56,697 nt of DNA from an uncultured Selenomonadaceae bacterium (GTDB lineage: Bacteria; Bacillota; Negativicutes; Selenomonadales; Selenomonadaceae): assembly GCA_905234365.1 (NCBI GenBank), contig CAJOHI010000006.1, positions 1 through 56,697 of the forward strand, given 5' to 3'. Positions within the stretch are counted from its first letter, which is position 1; the number at the start of each line of letters is the position of its first letter. The notes beneath the pieces were generated by a model that did no database searches, was not told the origin of the DNA, and saw nothing but the letters and a program-made list of their open reading frames with translations. The position numbers and the translations under genes are program-made. Positions 45,066 through 54,280 of the stretch are shown here, piece by piece.

Positions 45066-47099
45066 TTATTCCGCAATTAAATTTTCGGAATCAACGATTT
45101 TGTTTATAAACATAAAAGTCAACTGACGAAGTGCAACATTTGCCTCAACGAGTTTAACTCTGACTTCCTCGCCAATTTTAAAACTCTTTCCGGTACGTCT
45201 GCCAATTAATGAATATTTGTCTTCAATATAAATGTAATCATCGTCAACGAGACTTACCAGGCGAACAAGACCATCAACTCCATTGTCTAACTCAACGAAG
45301 AAACCGAATTTTGTAACACTGACAATTACGCCGTCAAAATATTTTCCAATGAATTTTGACATATACTCAACTGCTTTTAAATCCGTTGTTTCGCGTTCAA
45401 TATCAATCGCGAGGCGTTCTTTAGTTGAAGACTGTTTTGCAATGTGCGCTAATGTCTCTTTGAGTTTCATTTTGCGACGTTTTTTTGATTTCTTGCTGAC
45501 AGTACTATTTGACTCAAAAATATTACGTAAAAGGCGATGAACAATCAAATCAGGATAGCGTCGAATCGGCGAGGTAAAATGTGTGTAAAATTCTGCAGCT
45601 AATCCAAAATGTTCACCTTGTTCCGCTGTATATCGCGCTTGCTGCATTGAACGCAATGCAACGGTACTGATAATTTTTTCACTGCGAGTACCTTTAACTT
45701 TTTCCAGCATTTGTTGAATATCAGCAGGTTTGATTGATCCGTCAGATTGTTTGTTAAGGTGCAAACCGAAAGTTGCAAGCAAAGCATTAAAATTGTCTAT
45801 CTTTTCAGTTTCCGGCTGCTCATGTACACGATAAATGCACGGTTGATGTAAATTATACATGTGTTTTGCGACAGTCTCATTTGCAACTAACATACATTCC
45901 TCGATGATTGATTCGGCAAGATTGCGTTCGCGTTTAATTAAATCTACAGGCTGACCGTTGTTGTCCAAAATAATTTTTATTTCGGCAATGTCAAAATCAA
46001 TGGCGCCGCGATTAAATCTGATATTTTGTCGAAGTTCGCAGATTTTTTTGAGTGTTTGCAGCATAGGCGCAATATCGTTGAGTCTTTTAACATCTTTTTC
46101 GGCACCTTCAAAAAATTTATTTACAGCATCATAGGTTAATCTTTTATGAACATGAATTACCGTCGGAAAAATTTCATAATGTTTGACTTGACCTTCAGGT
46201 GCAAGAATCATTTCACAGGCCATCGCAAGGCGATCCAATCCAGCGTTAAGGCTACAGATACCATTTGACAATTCCTTAGGCAGCATTGGAACAACTCGGC
46301 CAACAGGATATATACTCGTGCCGCGTGCGAATGCTTCTTTGTCCAACTCACTGTCAGCTTTAACGTAGTAACTGACATCGGCAATATAGACGCCAAGAAA
46401 ATAACTACCGTCAGGATATTGCCTTGCATAAACGCCGTCATCTAAATCTTTAGCATCTTCACCATCAATGGTAACAATTTTTAATTTTCTGCGACCTATT
46501 CGACTGGATTTTTCTTCTCTTGAAGGCCATTTTTCAATCTTTGAGGCAGCTTCCAAAACTTCCGGCGGAAAATCTTCTAATACACCATATCTTCGTAAAA
46601 TTGCAGTAATGTCAATGCCAGGTTCTTTTTTGTAACCTAAAATTTCGCTAATACAGCCGACAAGTCGTCGATTGTCTTTTGGATAATCTGTAATTTCTAT
46701 TACAACTTTCATTCCAGGTTTAAGGTCTTTTAGTTCCTTATAATTTTGCACTAAAATAAATTGTGGCAGTCTTATATCGTCTGCTGCGACAATGTGATAA
46801 AAATTTTCAATCCTGTAAGTGCCTACAATACTTTTATTAACGCGCTCAATTACGTGAACTATTCTGCCTTCACGTTTGTTGCGAATGAATCTTTCGTAAT
46901 AATTTCTCGGCGGTATAATCTCAACTTTTACTTTATCGCCATGCAGAGCACCTGCCATTTTTCCAGCGTGAACGAAAATATCAGTATCTTCTTTTGAATT
47001 AACAATTTCTGGCGTAACAAAACCGAAACCGCGTGTGTTGACTGACAAGCGACCAATTATGTAGTTGCTGTCATTTTTTTTAAATTTATCTTTCGCCAT
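45066..47099 (-). CDS. rnr: Ribonuclease R
   Basis: A processive 3'-5' exoribonuclease able to digest structured RNA and acting in tmRNA-linked quality control; 677 aa. Cold-shock OB domains lie at about 10-170 (GRLSVNTRGFGFV), the RNB catalytic domain at about 205-545 with the metal-binding aspartates in DGEDAKDLDDGVY, and a C-terminal S1 domain at about 585-670. Start ATG 47099 after GGAGAG; a TTG four codons upstream is part of that SD. Monocistronic, with its own promoter. Confidence 0.95.
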   Translation of the reverse strand: MAKDKFKKNDSNYIIGRLSVNTRGFGFVTPEIVNSKEDTDIFVHAGKMAGALHGDKVKVEIIPPRNYYERFIRNKREGRIVHVIERVNKSIVGTYRIENFYHIVAADDIRLPQFILVQNYKELKDLKPGMKVVIEITDYPKDNRRLVGCISEILGYKKEPGIDITAILRRYGVLEDFPPEVLEAASKIEKWPSREEKSSRIGRRKLKIVTIDGEDAKDLDDGVYARQYPDGSYFLGVYIADVSYYVKADSELDKEAFARGTSIYPVGRVVPMLPKELSNGICSLNAGLDRLAMACEMILAPEGQVKHYEIFPTVIHVHKRLTYDAVNKFFEGAEKDVKRLNDIAPMLQTLKKICELRQNIRFNRGAIDFDIAEIKIILDNNGQPVDLIKRERNLAESIIEECMLVANETVAKHMYNLHQPCIYRVHEQPETEKIDNFNALLATFGLHLNKQSDGSIKPADIQQMLEKVKGTRSEKIISTVALRSMQQARYTAEQGEHFGLAAEFYTHFTSPIRRYPDLIVHRLLRNIFESNSTVSKKSKKRRKMKLKETLAHIAKQSSTKERLAIDIERETTDLKAVEYMSKFIGKYFDGVIVSVTKFGFFVELDNGVDGLVRLVSLVDDDYIYIEDKYSLIGRRTGKSFKIGEEVRVKLVEANVALRQLTFMFINKIVDSENLIAE

Positions 47100-47138
47100 A
47101 TCTCTCTCCAATCTATTTTCAAAACTATTTATAAATAT

Positions 47139-47167
47139 ATTTTATATTCTGCAAAGAAAAAAATCAA
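47139..47167 (-). promoter_or_regulatory. Promoter for rnr
   Basis: Minus strand TTGATT (47162-47167), 17-bp spacer, TAAAAT (47139-47144), about 40 bp before the start. Confidence 0.7.
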
Positions 47168-47329
47168 ATAAAAAAATTCTATCGTTACTGAATTTTAAAA
47201 TTTATAATGAATTTTTGAAGTTACTTAATCTAAATGTAGACATATAATCTTTTTTATGTTAAAATTATTTAAAATGAAGGAAGGAGAGCGGCTGTTTTAT
47301 TTTTTTAATTAGACAGTCCAAGTAATTTT

Positions 47330-47767
47330 ATGGGTGCAAAATTAAAAAATTGTCAAGTTTGTGGAAGAGTGTTTATGTCAACAGGCGGTAAAGTTTGTCC
47401 GGCTTGTCTTGACAAACAGGCTGATGACGAAATGAAAGTAATTGAATATGTTCGAGATCATCCGAAATGTAAAGTATATGAAATCCTTGAAGCTACACAA
47501 GTTGCTGAACCTATTGTACGCCGTTTAATCGAAGAAGGACGTTTCATTCAAGAAGGAATAAATTATAGCTATCCTTGTAAGAAATGCGGCGCATTAATAA
47601 TGAAAGGCAAATTCTGTGAAAAATGTATGACTGAAATGCAGGAAGAATTGCAAGGAGTTCATGCAAAAATAGCAGAACAAAAGGAAGCTGACAGAGGTCA
47701 CGGAATGTATTCAAGAGACTTGAAAAAGGTTTCTTCCGTTGACAAACTTCGCAATGCTAACAAATAA
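47330..47767 (+). CDS. yvyF: Flagellar operon protein YvyF family
   Basis: A 145-aa zinc-ribbon protein. An N-terminal CQVCGRVF...CPAC pair (8-26) and a second ribbon CKKCGAL...CEKC near 84-100 flank a helix-turn-helix-like middle part (YEILEATQVAEPIVRRLIEEG). It matches the flagellar operon YvyF/TIGR03826 family, located before flgM in Bacillus; its role is poorly known and a regulatory one is possible. The only clear SD (GGAAGGAG near 47280) is about 40 bases from the ATG, with a hairpin between (GGCTGT/ACAGTC). Confidence 0.87.
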   Translation: MGAKLKNCQVCGRVFMSTGGKVCPACLDKQADDEMKVIEYVRDHPKCKVYEILEATQVAEPIVRRLIEEGRFIQEGINYSYPCKKCGALIMKGKFCEKCMTEMQEELQGVHAKIAEQKEADRGHGMYSRDLKKVSSVDKLRNANK

Positions 47768-47852
47768 GTTCATTCTAAACAAGTTTAAGGTATTTGTATA
47801 TGGATACAGCAGAAATAACAAGAAAATCAGAGAAATTAAGAGAAAACAATAA

Positions 47853-47884
47853 AAAGCGGCAATTAAAACGCCTGCTTTTTTTTT
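47853..47884 (+). terminator. Intrinsic terminator between yvyF and flgM
   Basis: AAAGCGG (47853-47859) pairs with CCTGCTTT (47871-47878), one wobble, with a T run to 47884. flgM onward is therefore at least partly transcribed from its own promoter. Confidence 0.75.
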
Positions 47885-47968
47885 CGATAAATTTATTAAG
47901 ACAGAAAGGATAGCTGTTTGTATAATGCGGCACGGAATGCAGCAATTTATAACGGGTGGTGAAAAAAG

Positions 47969-48262
47969 ATGATTATCAACAATAACATCAACTCTTTTTC
48001 AAATCTCTATACTTCAAATGCCGTTGTTGCAACGAAACAATCTAACAACGCAAGTCGTATTCAGAAGACTACAAGAAGTTTTCAAGATGAAATGAACATT
48101 TCTAAAGAGGCTCAGGCTTTTAACGAAATGTTGAGAAAGCTTCATAATGACAGTGGAATCCGTCAAGACAAAGTTGAAGAATACAGCCGCAAAATTGCAG
48201 ACGGCAACTATAATGTAGAATCTGAAAATATCGCGGCTAGTATTTTGTTAAGTCGTTTTTGA
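47969..48262 (+). CDS. flgM: Anti-sigma-28 factor FlgM
   Basis: A 97-aa protein that holds the flagellar sigma factor inactive until the hook-basal body is complete, when it is exported. The C-terminal part (about 42-95; ISKEAQAFNEMLRKL, DKVEEYSRKIADGNYNV, ENIAASIL) is the sigma-28-binding FlgM domain; the N-terminus is N/S-rich and disordered. ATG follows GGTGG. Head of the flgM-flgN-flgN-flgK-flgL run. Confidence 0.92.
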   Translation: MIINNNINSFSNLYTSNAVVATKQSNNASRIQKTTRSFQDEMNISKEAQAFNEMLRKLHNDSGIRQDKVEEYSRKIADGNYNVESENIAASILLSRF

Positions 48263-48274
48263 TTGAGGTATAGC

Positions 48275-48772
48275 ATGGATATTTCAATGTGGCAAAATTT
48301 AATTGACATTCTTGGGAAAATTAATTTAGCTTATGATAATGCAATATCTTTAGGTCAGCGTAAACATGAGGCATTAGTTACAATTAACATGGAAAATCTC
48401 GCCAAAATTCTGGACGAAGAACAACTTTTGACTTCAAAAATTCAAAAACTTGAGCGACAACGTGGAGAAATTTTAAAAAACATGTCAAAATCGGAACCTT
48501 CAATCAAAATCGAAACTAAAATGCAGGAACTTTTTAAATTAGCGCCATCGCGAATGATTGAAGATAGGTTGAAGTCTTTGCATAAGAGTTTGACTAATAA
48601 AGTTAATCAAACAATCGAACTCAGAAATAACAACCAAATTCTTGCTCAAGGTGCTTTGAATGCAGTTAAAACTCAACTTAACAAAATTGGCGGCGCAAGA
48701 GTTGAACCAACTTACGGAAATAGCGGCAAAGATGTTGTAACTCATCAAAAAAAATTCGATTTTAAAGCATGA
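48275..48772 (+). CDS. flgN: Flagellar export chaperone FlgN
   Basis: A 165-aa, mostly helical protein of the FlgN family, the export chaperone for FlgK and FlgL. Long heptad-like helices occur at about 30-75 (NMENLAKILDEEQLLTSKIQ) and 100-140, and the C-terminal segment ends TYGNSGKDVV...KKFDFKA. Start ATG 48275 after GAGGTA. Location directly before flgK and flgL supports the call. Confidence 0.87.
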   Translation: MDISMWQNLIDILGKINLAYDNAISLGQRKHEALVTINMENLAKILDEEQLLTSKIQKLERQRGEILKNMSKSEPSIKIETKMQELFKLAPSRMIEDRLKSLHKSLTNKVNQTIELRNNNQILAQGALNAVKTQLNKIGGARVEPTYGNSGKDVVTHQKKFDFKA

Positions 48773-48806
48773 TTGATTTTTTAGATTAAAAGTGCAGAGG
48801 TGAAGT

Positions 48807-49274
48807 ATGGATAAATTGATAAAAATTCTCAGAGAGCAAATGATCCTCTGTAGTCGATTAATTGAAATTTTTAATGGACTTAACAACGCACTTAAAGATA
48901 ATGCAACAGGAATTGGAGTTACTCCGTCAGTGCAAGCTGTTGAACCTTTATTGAAGGATTTATCTAAAAGCGAAATTAAAATACAAGAATTTCTTAAAGA
49001 AAAAAAGGTTAGCGACCTTAAAACTTTTATTGATATGCAGCCCGAAGGCGTTGAGCGTAGCGTTTCAACAAGATTAATTTCACAAGTCAGCAATTTGCAA
49101 AACCAACTTAGACGCAAAACTGTAAATGCTGCCGGTTTACTTGTGAGCAGCAAGGCTTTTATAGATTTCAATTTAAATGTAATATCTCAAACGAAAGCAA
49201 GCACAACTTACGGACCGCCAGGCTCTGAAATTGAACATCAACGCAAAATTCGCATGTTTGACGCGAGCGTTTAA
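48807..49274 (+). CDS. Second FlgN-like protein
   Basis: A 155-aa helical protein between flgN and flgK. It shares little sequence with FlgN across most of its length but ends in the same kind of tail (TYGPPGSEIEHQRKIRMFDASV versus TYGNSGKDVVTHQKKFDFKA), and has comparable length and helix layout. I read it as a diverged FlgN paralogue; the pair may specialise for FlgK and FlgL. ATG follows AGAGGTGA. Confidence 0.7.
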   Translation: MDKLIKILREQMILCSRLIEIFNGLNNALKDNATGIGVTPSVQAVEPLLKDLSKSEIKIQEFLKEKKVSDLKTFIDMQPEGVERSVSTRLISQVSNLQNQLRRKTVNAAGLLVSSKAFIDFNLNVISQTKASTTYGPPGSEIEHQRKIRMFDASV

Positions 49275-49355
49275 TTAATGTGTATTGACTCATTTATAAT
49301 TAAAATTCTAGATCGTCAGTGACGCATTAATAATTAATCAAAAGGAAGTGATAAT

Positions 49356-51140
49356 ATGAGATCTACGTTTAATGGTCTCAATACAATGGTTCGTGGTATT
49401 TTGGCAAATCAGTTGTCATTGGATACCGTCGGACATAATATAACAAACGCAAGCACGGCAGGATATTCGCGTCAAAGTGTAAATCTTGCAGCAACAATGC
49501 CTCAAATGCAGGGCTCAATTTACGGCGATGTGGCGGTTGGTACCGGCGTTGATACCATGTCAATAGAGCGTGCTAGAAATATTTACGCCGACAAACAATT
49601 TAGGGCTGAAACTTCAACTGAAAAATATTATGAGACTATGCAGCTCAATTACGATAAGATTGAAGCAATTTTTAACGACAGCGACGGCAACGGAATCCAA
49701 AATGCAGTTCAAAACTTTTGGAAATCCTGGATTGATTTGGAAGCCAACGCAAGTACTTCTTCAAATCGTGTTACAACTATTGAGCAGGGAAAAATTTTAT
49801 CTGATACAATTCAAACGGCAACAAAGCAACTTCAAAGCCAAATTGAAGCTGCCTACGAAGACCTTGCAGTAAGAGTTGACAAATTAAATGATATTACTTC
49901 TCAGATTGTTCATCTCAATAAACAGATTATCGTTCAAGAGACAACCGGCGCTACGGCAAACGATTTACGTGACCAGCGTGATTTACTTTGTGATGAGCTT
50001 TCCGAATATGTTGATATTACTGTCTCTGAAAATTCAATCGGCTCATATTCCATAGTTAGCAATGGCGTTACACTTGTTAATAACGTTGATAAACTTGACC
50101 TTAATTATTCGCGAGGAAAATCAAATACTCAATACGGCGTTATGGAATATACAATCACTGTAGATAGAACCGGTATTGTATTTACTCCTTCAAATGGCAT
50201 TCTGAAAGCAGATTTAGATACTATCGAAGAAAATAAGGATTATATCGACGGTCTTGCAAATATGGCTGCATTTTTGATGGATACGATGAACAGGCAGCAC
50301 AGAGCTGGTTATGGCATGAAAGATGAACACGGATTAAATTTCTTTGGAAATCTCGGAATTAAATATACATATGTTAATGATGATTTTGGCGGTTATCTTG
50401 AAATGAAAACCATGACGACCGTTACGACTGAAATTTCCAGTGCCTTAACGAATACGAGTTCAAATCAAACTATAACTCAAACATATGTCACAACTTGTGA
50501 TCTTTATGGAAATCCTACAAATGATCCTGAACTCTATCAGATAAGAGGCGTACAAATTATAGAGGCTCTTGAAGTTAATGGTATTTATTTTGATACGGAC
50601 GGAGATAGCAAAGTTGCCGCGAGGTTGTATGGTGATGAATCTGATTCTGTTCTAGGTGATACTGCCGGATTTAGGAATGCCATTTTGATTGGTAATCTTT
50701 TCAATATGACGCAGGAATACGTTGAGGAAAACAGTTATTTGACAGATGTGAATGGCAATAAAGTTTACCTTTTAAAAACCGACGAATATGGAAATTATTT
50801 TGACATAAAAACTTACACTACAAATTTTGCAGGCGCAACTTACACTACTTATTCTGCAACTAGAGCAATAGGCAGCGTCTCATTTAACAATTATTACATT
50901 TCTCTTATGTCTCGTCTCGGCATTAATGCTGAAGCTGTAGATATAAAAATGGAAACTCAACAGGACGTTATGACTCAGCTTAACAATTGGCGATCATCAG
51001 AAATGGGTGTTGACTGGAACGAAGAATTGACAAATATGATTAAATTCCAAAAAGGCTTTGGAGCTTGTGCAAGAATGTTGTCAGCTATGGACGAAATTCT
51101 GGATCGTCTCGTCAACAACACCGGTGTCGTCGGCAGGTAA
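49356..51140 (+). CDS. flgK: Flagellar hook-associated protein 1, FlgK
   Basis: A 594-aa hook-filament junction protein. The N-terminal helix carries GLNTMVRGILANQLSLDTVGHNITNASTAGYSRQ-type rod/hook signature residues, and the C-terminal end MIKFQKGFGACARMLSAMDEILDRLVNNTG is the flagellin-like D0 helix. The variable middle (about 230-480) is exposed. ATG follows AAGGAAGTGA. Precedes flgL by 44 bp. Confidence 0.95.
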   Translation: MRSTFNGLNTMVRGILANQLSLDTVGHNITNASTAGYSRQSVNLAATMPQMQGSIYGDVAVGTGVDTMSIERARNIYADKQFRAETSTEKYYETMQLNYDKIEAIFNDSDGNGIQNAVQNFWKSWIDLEANASTSSNRVTTIEQGKILSDTIQTATKQLQSQIEAAYEDLAVRVDKLNDITSQIVHLNKQIIVQETTGATANDLRDQRDLLCDELSEYVDITVSENSIGSYSIVSNGVTLVNNVDKLDLNYSRGKSNTQYGVMEYTITVDRTGIVFTPSNGILKADLDTIEENKDYIDGLANMAAFLMDTMNRQHRAGYGMKDEHGLNFFGNLGIKYTYVNDDFGGYLEMKTMTTVTTEISSALTNTSSNQTITQTYVTTCDLYGNPTNDPELYQIRGVQIIEALEVNGIYFDTDGDSKVAARLYGDESDSVLGDTAGFRNAILIGNLFNMTQEYVEENSYLTDVNGNKVYLLKTDEYGNYFDIKTYTTNFAGATYTTYSATRAIGSVSFNNYYISLMSRLGINAEAVDIKMETQQDVMTQLNNWRSSEMGVDWNEELTNMIKFQKGFGACARMLSAMDEILDRLVNNTGVVGR

Positions 51141-51184
51141 AATTAATTAGTAGTTTAATTATACATTGAATAGAGGTGGATATA

Positions 51185-52642
51185 ATGGGAATAAGAATGA
51201 GCAGCAATCAGTTTATGTATAATTATCAGGTCTCACTTAACAAAGCCTATCAAAACCATGCAAAACTCTTTGAACAGGCTGATGGCGCTAGTATTCATCG
51301 TCCTTCAGATAATGCCGTTGATTATTCTAAACTTCTTCGCTATAACAATAGTTCGATTGAAAACGATCAATACCAGCGAAATGTTAAAAATGCACTTTCC
51401 TGGATGAATACTTCGGATGCCGCACTTGTTCATATTACTGATATTATGAAAACTTTTGTTACAAAGTCTGTTGACGCTTCAAACGACAGCAATAATGACG
51501 CTGATTTTGCCGCGATAGCAAAGGAAATGTTGGCAGAAATTCAACAAGTTGTGGCCGCTAGTAACGATCAGGAAGGCGATCGCTTCATCTTTTCCGGTCA
51601 AAAAGATTTAGTTAAGCCTTTCAGCATGTCAGAAACTTTAGTCAATCGTGGACTTGCTAAGACTTTAGACAGTGCTCAAACGCTCTTTTTTAAAGATTTG
51701 GTTAAAGATGAGCAAACAGAATTGACACAATTTTTAACTTTACAAGATAAAGATCAAAATTATTATTACTTAGATATAGAAAATGGCAGTATTTATTCAA
51801 AAGATTTTGTTGACAGTGGTTATAAAGATGCTTTGGCAACCGGCGGAATAGAAGCAATTAAAACTAACGAAGATGTAGTGGCATTGCGTGCCGGATACGT
51901 TACAAGCGGTGTTTATAATTTTGAAAATAAATCAACTTATCTTCCAAGAACCAATACTTATACTTCAGCCGGATCAAGTCCAACTTATAGTTCCGCTACG
52001 GCTTTTAAAATTAGCGATCACTTTGACAATCGCGGTGTCCTTATTACTGAAGATGAAAATGGAAATGCTGTTCAAACCTACGTTACGGTTACATTTGTAG
52101 ATTCGGAAGGAAATTTAACCTATACAACTTTAGGTTTTACAACGGTTAGCCAGCAAATTGTCAATTATTACGGTGATGATAAAGGAATTTCGATGATTAA
52201 ACTCAACGGTGCTGCCGATCCGGTTTCTGATACGGTAAATGTCACCGGCGCTGATTTATATGGTCGAGATATATTTGACAATGCTCTATCCGGCAACAGC
52301 GTTTCAGGTTGTGCGATGCTCAACAATATGTTGACAGTTTACGCAAAAACAAATGCCGGTGATCGCCATTGGATGTCTTCAGATGGTATAACGCTCGCAA
52401 AAGTTACAGATAATACACTTAATATTGCAGAAACAAAACTTGGCGCACGTGGTCAGCTTTACAACGATGTTTTGACTATGTTAGAAAAGCAGGAGACAAA
52501 TATCACTGAAGATATTACAAATGTCAGCAGTACAGATGTTGCTAAACTCGCCGTTCAACTTATGGAAATGTCAACACTTTATAATATGTCGCTTTCAATG
52601 GGTGGCAGAATTTTACCTCAATCATTGGCAGATTATTTGTAA
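51185..52642 (+). CDS. flgL: Flagellar hook-associated protein 3, FlgL
   Basis: A 485-aa junction protein joining FlgK to the filament. N-terminal flagellin-like helix (MSSNQFMYNYQVSLNKAYQ; ASIHRPSDNAVDYSKLLRY) and C-terminal helix (DVAKLAVQLMEMSTLYNMSLSMGGRIL) are conserved; the middle is variable and larger than in E. coli FlgL. The start is ATG 51185 after AGAGGTGG; a GTG at 51176 overlaps the SD. A strong terminator follows. Confidence 0.93.
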   Translation: MGIRMSSNQFMYNYQVSLNKAYQNHAKLFEQADGASIHRPSDNAVDYSKLLRYNNSSIENDQYQRNVKNALSWMNTSDAALVHITDIMKTFVTKSVDASNDSNNDADFAAIAKEMLAEIQQVVAASNDQEGDRFIFSGQKDLVKPFSMSETLVNRGLAKTLDSAQTLFFKDLVKDEQTELTQFLTLQDKDQNYYYLDIENGSIYSKDFVDSGYKDALATGGIEAIKTNEDVVALRAGYVTSGVYNFENKSTYLPRTNTYTSAGSSPTYSSATAFKISDHFDNRGVLITEDENGNAVQTYVTVTFVDSEGNLTYTTLGFTTVSQQIVNYYGDDKGISMIKLNGAADPVSDTVNVTGADLYGRDIFDNALSGNSVSGCAMLNNMLTVYAKTNAGDRHWMSSDGITLAKVTDNTLNIAETKLGARGQLYNDVLTMLEKQETNITEDITNVSSTDVAKLAVQLMEMSTLYNMSLSMGGRILPQSLADYL

Positions 52643-52680
52643 AATATATAGTTAAAATTTAATTAATTGTGGCAGTTGAT

Positions 52681-52713
52681 GACGCCGGTGATACTCTTAT
52701 CGCCGACGTTTTT
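52681..52713 (+). terminator. Intrinsic terminator after flgL
   Basis: CGGTGATA (52686-52693), loop CTCT, TATCGCCG (52698-52705), extended by GACG/CGT, then T5. Ends the flgM-flgL unit. Confidence 0.88.
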
Positions 52714-52794
52714 GCCGTTTTTGCAATGAATTAATTATTTATTTGCATGAGGAAACTTTTTAACTAATTTAAAAAAATTTTAATTTATTTTATC

Positions 52795-52823
52795 TTGATT
52801 TAAATTTTGGTTAGCATTATAAT
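52795..52823 (+). promoter_or_regulatory. Promoter for the DUF6470-fliW-csrA-flaG segment
   Basis: TTGATT (52795-52800), 17-bp spacer, TATAAT (52818-52823), a sigma-A-type rather than sigma-28-type signal, about 38 bp before the next ATG. Confidence 0.75.
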
Positions 52824-52860
52824 ATAAACATATTATTAGAGATTATGAGGAGGAATTTAT

Positions 52861-53445
52861 ATGATGTTAAGATTAAATATTCGTCACGCTTTGCCACAAA
52901 CTGATCTACGTATTCGTGATAGCCGTGTCGATGACAGTCATATGGTTCCTGCCGAAATTCATACGAATAATCAACAGGCAAAATCTAACAAAGGAGTAAC
53001 ACAAGCCAGAATTGATATTGACAGTTATCCAAGTCGCAAATCGTACGGATATAAAAAAATGGACGATTTTACACGCGAAAACGGACAAAAAGGCATTTCA
53101 GACGTACAATCCGCTGTTTCCAGACATGCACAAGCTACTTGGGATGTAATTGACAATGGAGCTAAACGCGGCAATTATATGCAGCAAAGAGCAGAAAATC
53201 AACTGTTTTCAGAGGCACACACTCATCGTTATCTTGAAGCACAATTTATACCTAATCCTCGTGTAACCTTAGCGGAACGTTCTGAAGTTGTCGGCGAATC
53301 AGATGAAGGTGATGTCACGGCAGAAATTGACGCTAAATCATACGCAAGCATTCAAATAACTACCGGCAATGCTGAAACTTACCTTAAAGACAAAGGTTTT
53401 ATTCATCGTTGGGTTACTGAAGACAAATACGATATTTACGCTTAA
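52861..53445 (+). CDS. DUF6470 (YviE-like) protein
   Basis: A 194-aa protein in the YviE position, between flgL and fliW as in Bacillus. N-terminal LNIRHALPQTDLRIRDSRV matches the DUF6470 start; the middle is rich in charged residues and the C-terminus reads SIQITTGNAETYLKDKGFIHRWV. No signal peptide or membrane segment. Function is not established; a flagellar role is inferred from position. ATG (52861) follows AGGAGGA. Confidence 0.82.
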   Translation: MMLRLNIRHALPQTDLRIRDSRVDDSHMVPAEIHTNNQQAKSNKGVTQARIDIDSYPSRKSYGYKKMDDFTRENGQKGISDVQSAVSRHAQATWDVIDNGAKRGNYMQQRAENQLFSEAHTHRYLEAQFIPNPRVTLAERSEVVGESDEGDVTAEIDAKSYASIQITTGNAETYLKDKGFIHRWVTEDKYDIYA

Positions 53446-53496
53446 TATAGTTGTTGGATTTTTAATATTTAAAATTTCATAATTGGAGGAATAACA

Positions 53497-53940
53497 TTGA
53501 TTAGAACTTTTAACACACTCAGATTCGGAAAGATTGATGTTGACGAAAAAAAAATAGTCCACTTTAAAGAAGGTATACCGGCTTTTGAAAATGAACACGA
53601 ATTTTTGATTATTCCTTATGATGAAGAAAGTCCTTACTATTTTATGCAATCATTAAAAACTCCGGAACTTGCATTTTTAATTACAACACCGTTTATCTTT
53701 TTTCCGGAATATGTAATCGAAATTGACGATGAAACACTTGACGAACTCAAGATCAAAAACCAAGAAGATGTTATGTTGTATTCATTGATAACAATTCCTA
53801 ATGGCAGCGTAAGATATATGACAGCTAATCTTTTAGCACCGGTTGTGATAAATACTGAAAATATGCAGGCAAAACAAATTGTTATGGAGAAAACTAGATA
53901 TACTACTAAACATAGGCTCTTTCCTGATAAGGTGGTGTAA
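53497..53940 (+). CDS. fliW: Flagellar assembly factor FliW
   Basis: A 147-aa protein that binds both flagellin and CsrA. When flagellin is sequestered or exported, free FliW titrates CsrA and relieves repression of flagellin translation. Family motifs FGKIDVDEKKIVHFKEGIPAFENEHEF, PYYFMQSL and the C-terminal NLLAPVVIN are present. The start is TTG 53497 after GGAGG. Only 6 bp before csrA. Confidence 0.94.
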   Translation: MIRTFNTLRFGKIDVDEKKIVHFKEGIPAFENEHEFLIIPYDEESPYYFMQSLKTPELAFLITTPFIFFPEYVIEIDDETLDELKIKNQEDVMLYSLITIPNGSVRYMTANLLAPVVINTENMQAKQIVMEKTRYTTKHRLFPDKVV

Positions 53941-53946
53941 TTAATT

Positions 53947-54171
53947 ATGCTGGTACTTACAAGAAAACCTAAACAACAGATTATGATAGGCGATAATATC
54001 ATTATAAATATTGTCGAAGTTCAAGGCGAAAATGTTCGTATAGCGATTGATGCTCCAAGGGAGATTAAAATTTATCGTGGTGAAATTTACCGTGCTATCC
54101 AGGAAGAAAATCAGAAGGCAGCAGCTCAACTCGGAAATATTGACTTAAGCAAAGCGATGCCTCTGAAATAA
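53947..54171 (+). CDS. csrA: Carbon storage regulator CsrA
   Basis: A 74-aa dimeric RNA-binding protein that blocks SD sequences through GGA motifs. Conserved residues of the beta1 strand (MLVLTRKPKQQIMIGDNI) and the RNA-contacting beta5 segment (VRIAIDAPREIKIYRGEIY) are intact. The coupled fliW-csrA pair matches the flagellin-homeostasis partner switch known in Bacillus and Campylobacter. Confidence 0.96.
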   Translation: MLVLTRKPKQQIMIGDNIIINIVEVQGENVRIAIDAPREIKIYRGEIYRAIQEENQKAAAQLGNIDLSKAMPLK

Positions 54172-54196
54172 AAATTTAACCATGACAGCAAGAGGT

Positions 54197-54270
54197 GGTT
54201 TACGATATGAGCAATATGGAAAGATAAACGGTAGACCGCAAGTAATGGATGTCAGGTAAAAAACAAGGAG
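54197..54270 (+). promoter_or_regulatory. Candidate CsrA-binding leader of flaG
   Basis: The flaG leader holds three GGA motifs: 54218-54220 in the loop of a hairpin (GGTTTAC 54197-54203 with GTAGACC 54231-54237), 54247-54249 within TAATGGATGTCAGG (close to the ACARGGAUGU consensus), and 54267-54269, which is the flaG SD. The arrangement fits CsrA bridging two sites and blocking the SD. Inference from motif and neighbourhood. Confidence 0.45.
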
Positions 54271-54280
54271 TGTGATCAAG

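Noticed and set aside
47800..47913. 37-codon ORF (MDTAEITRKSEKL...) between yvyF and flgM
   Set aside because: No SD, and its second half runs through the intrinsic terminator; lysine-rich by base composition only.
48539..49171. 210-codon minus-strand ORF opposite the two flgN-like genes
   Set aside because: Leucine/serine-rich shadow with no SD; the plus-strand genes have family features and good SDs.
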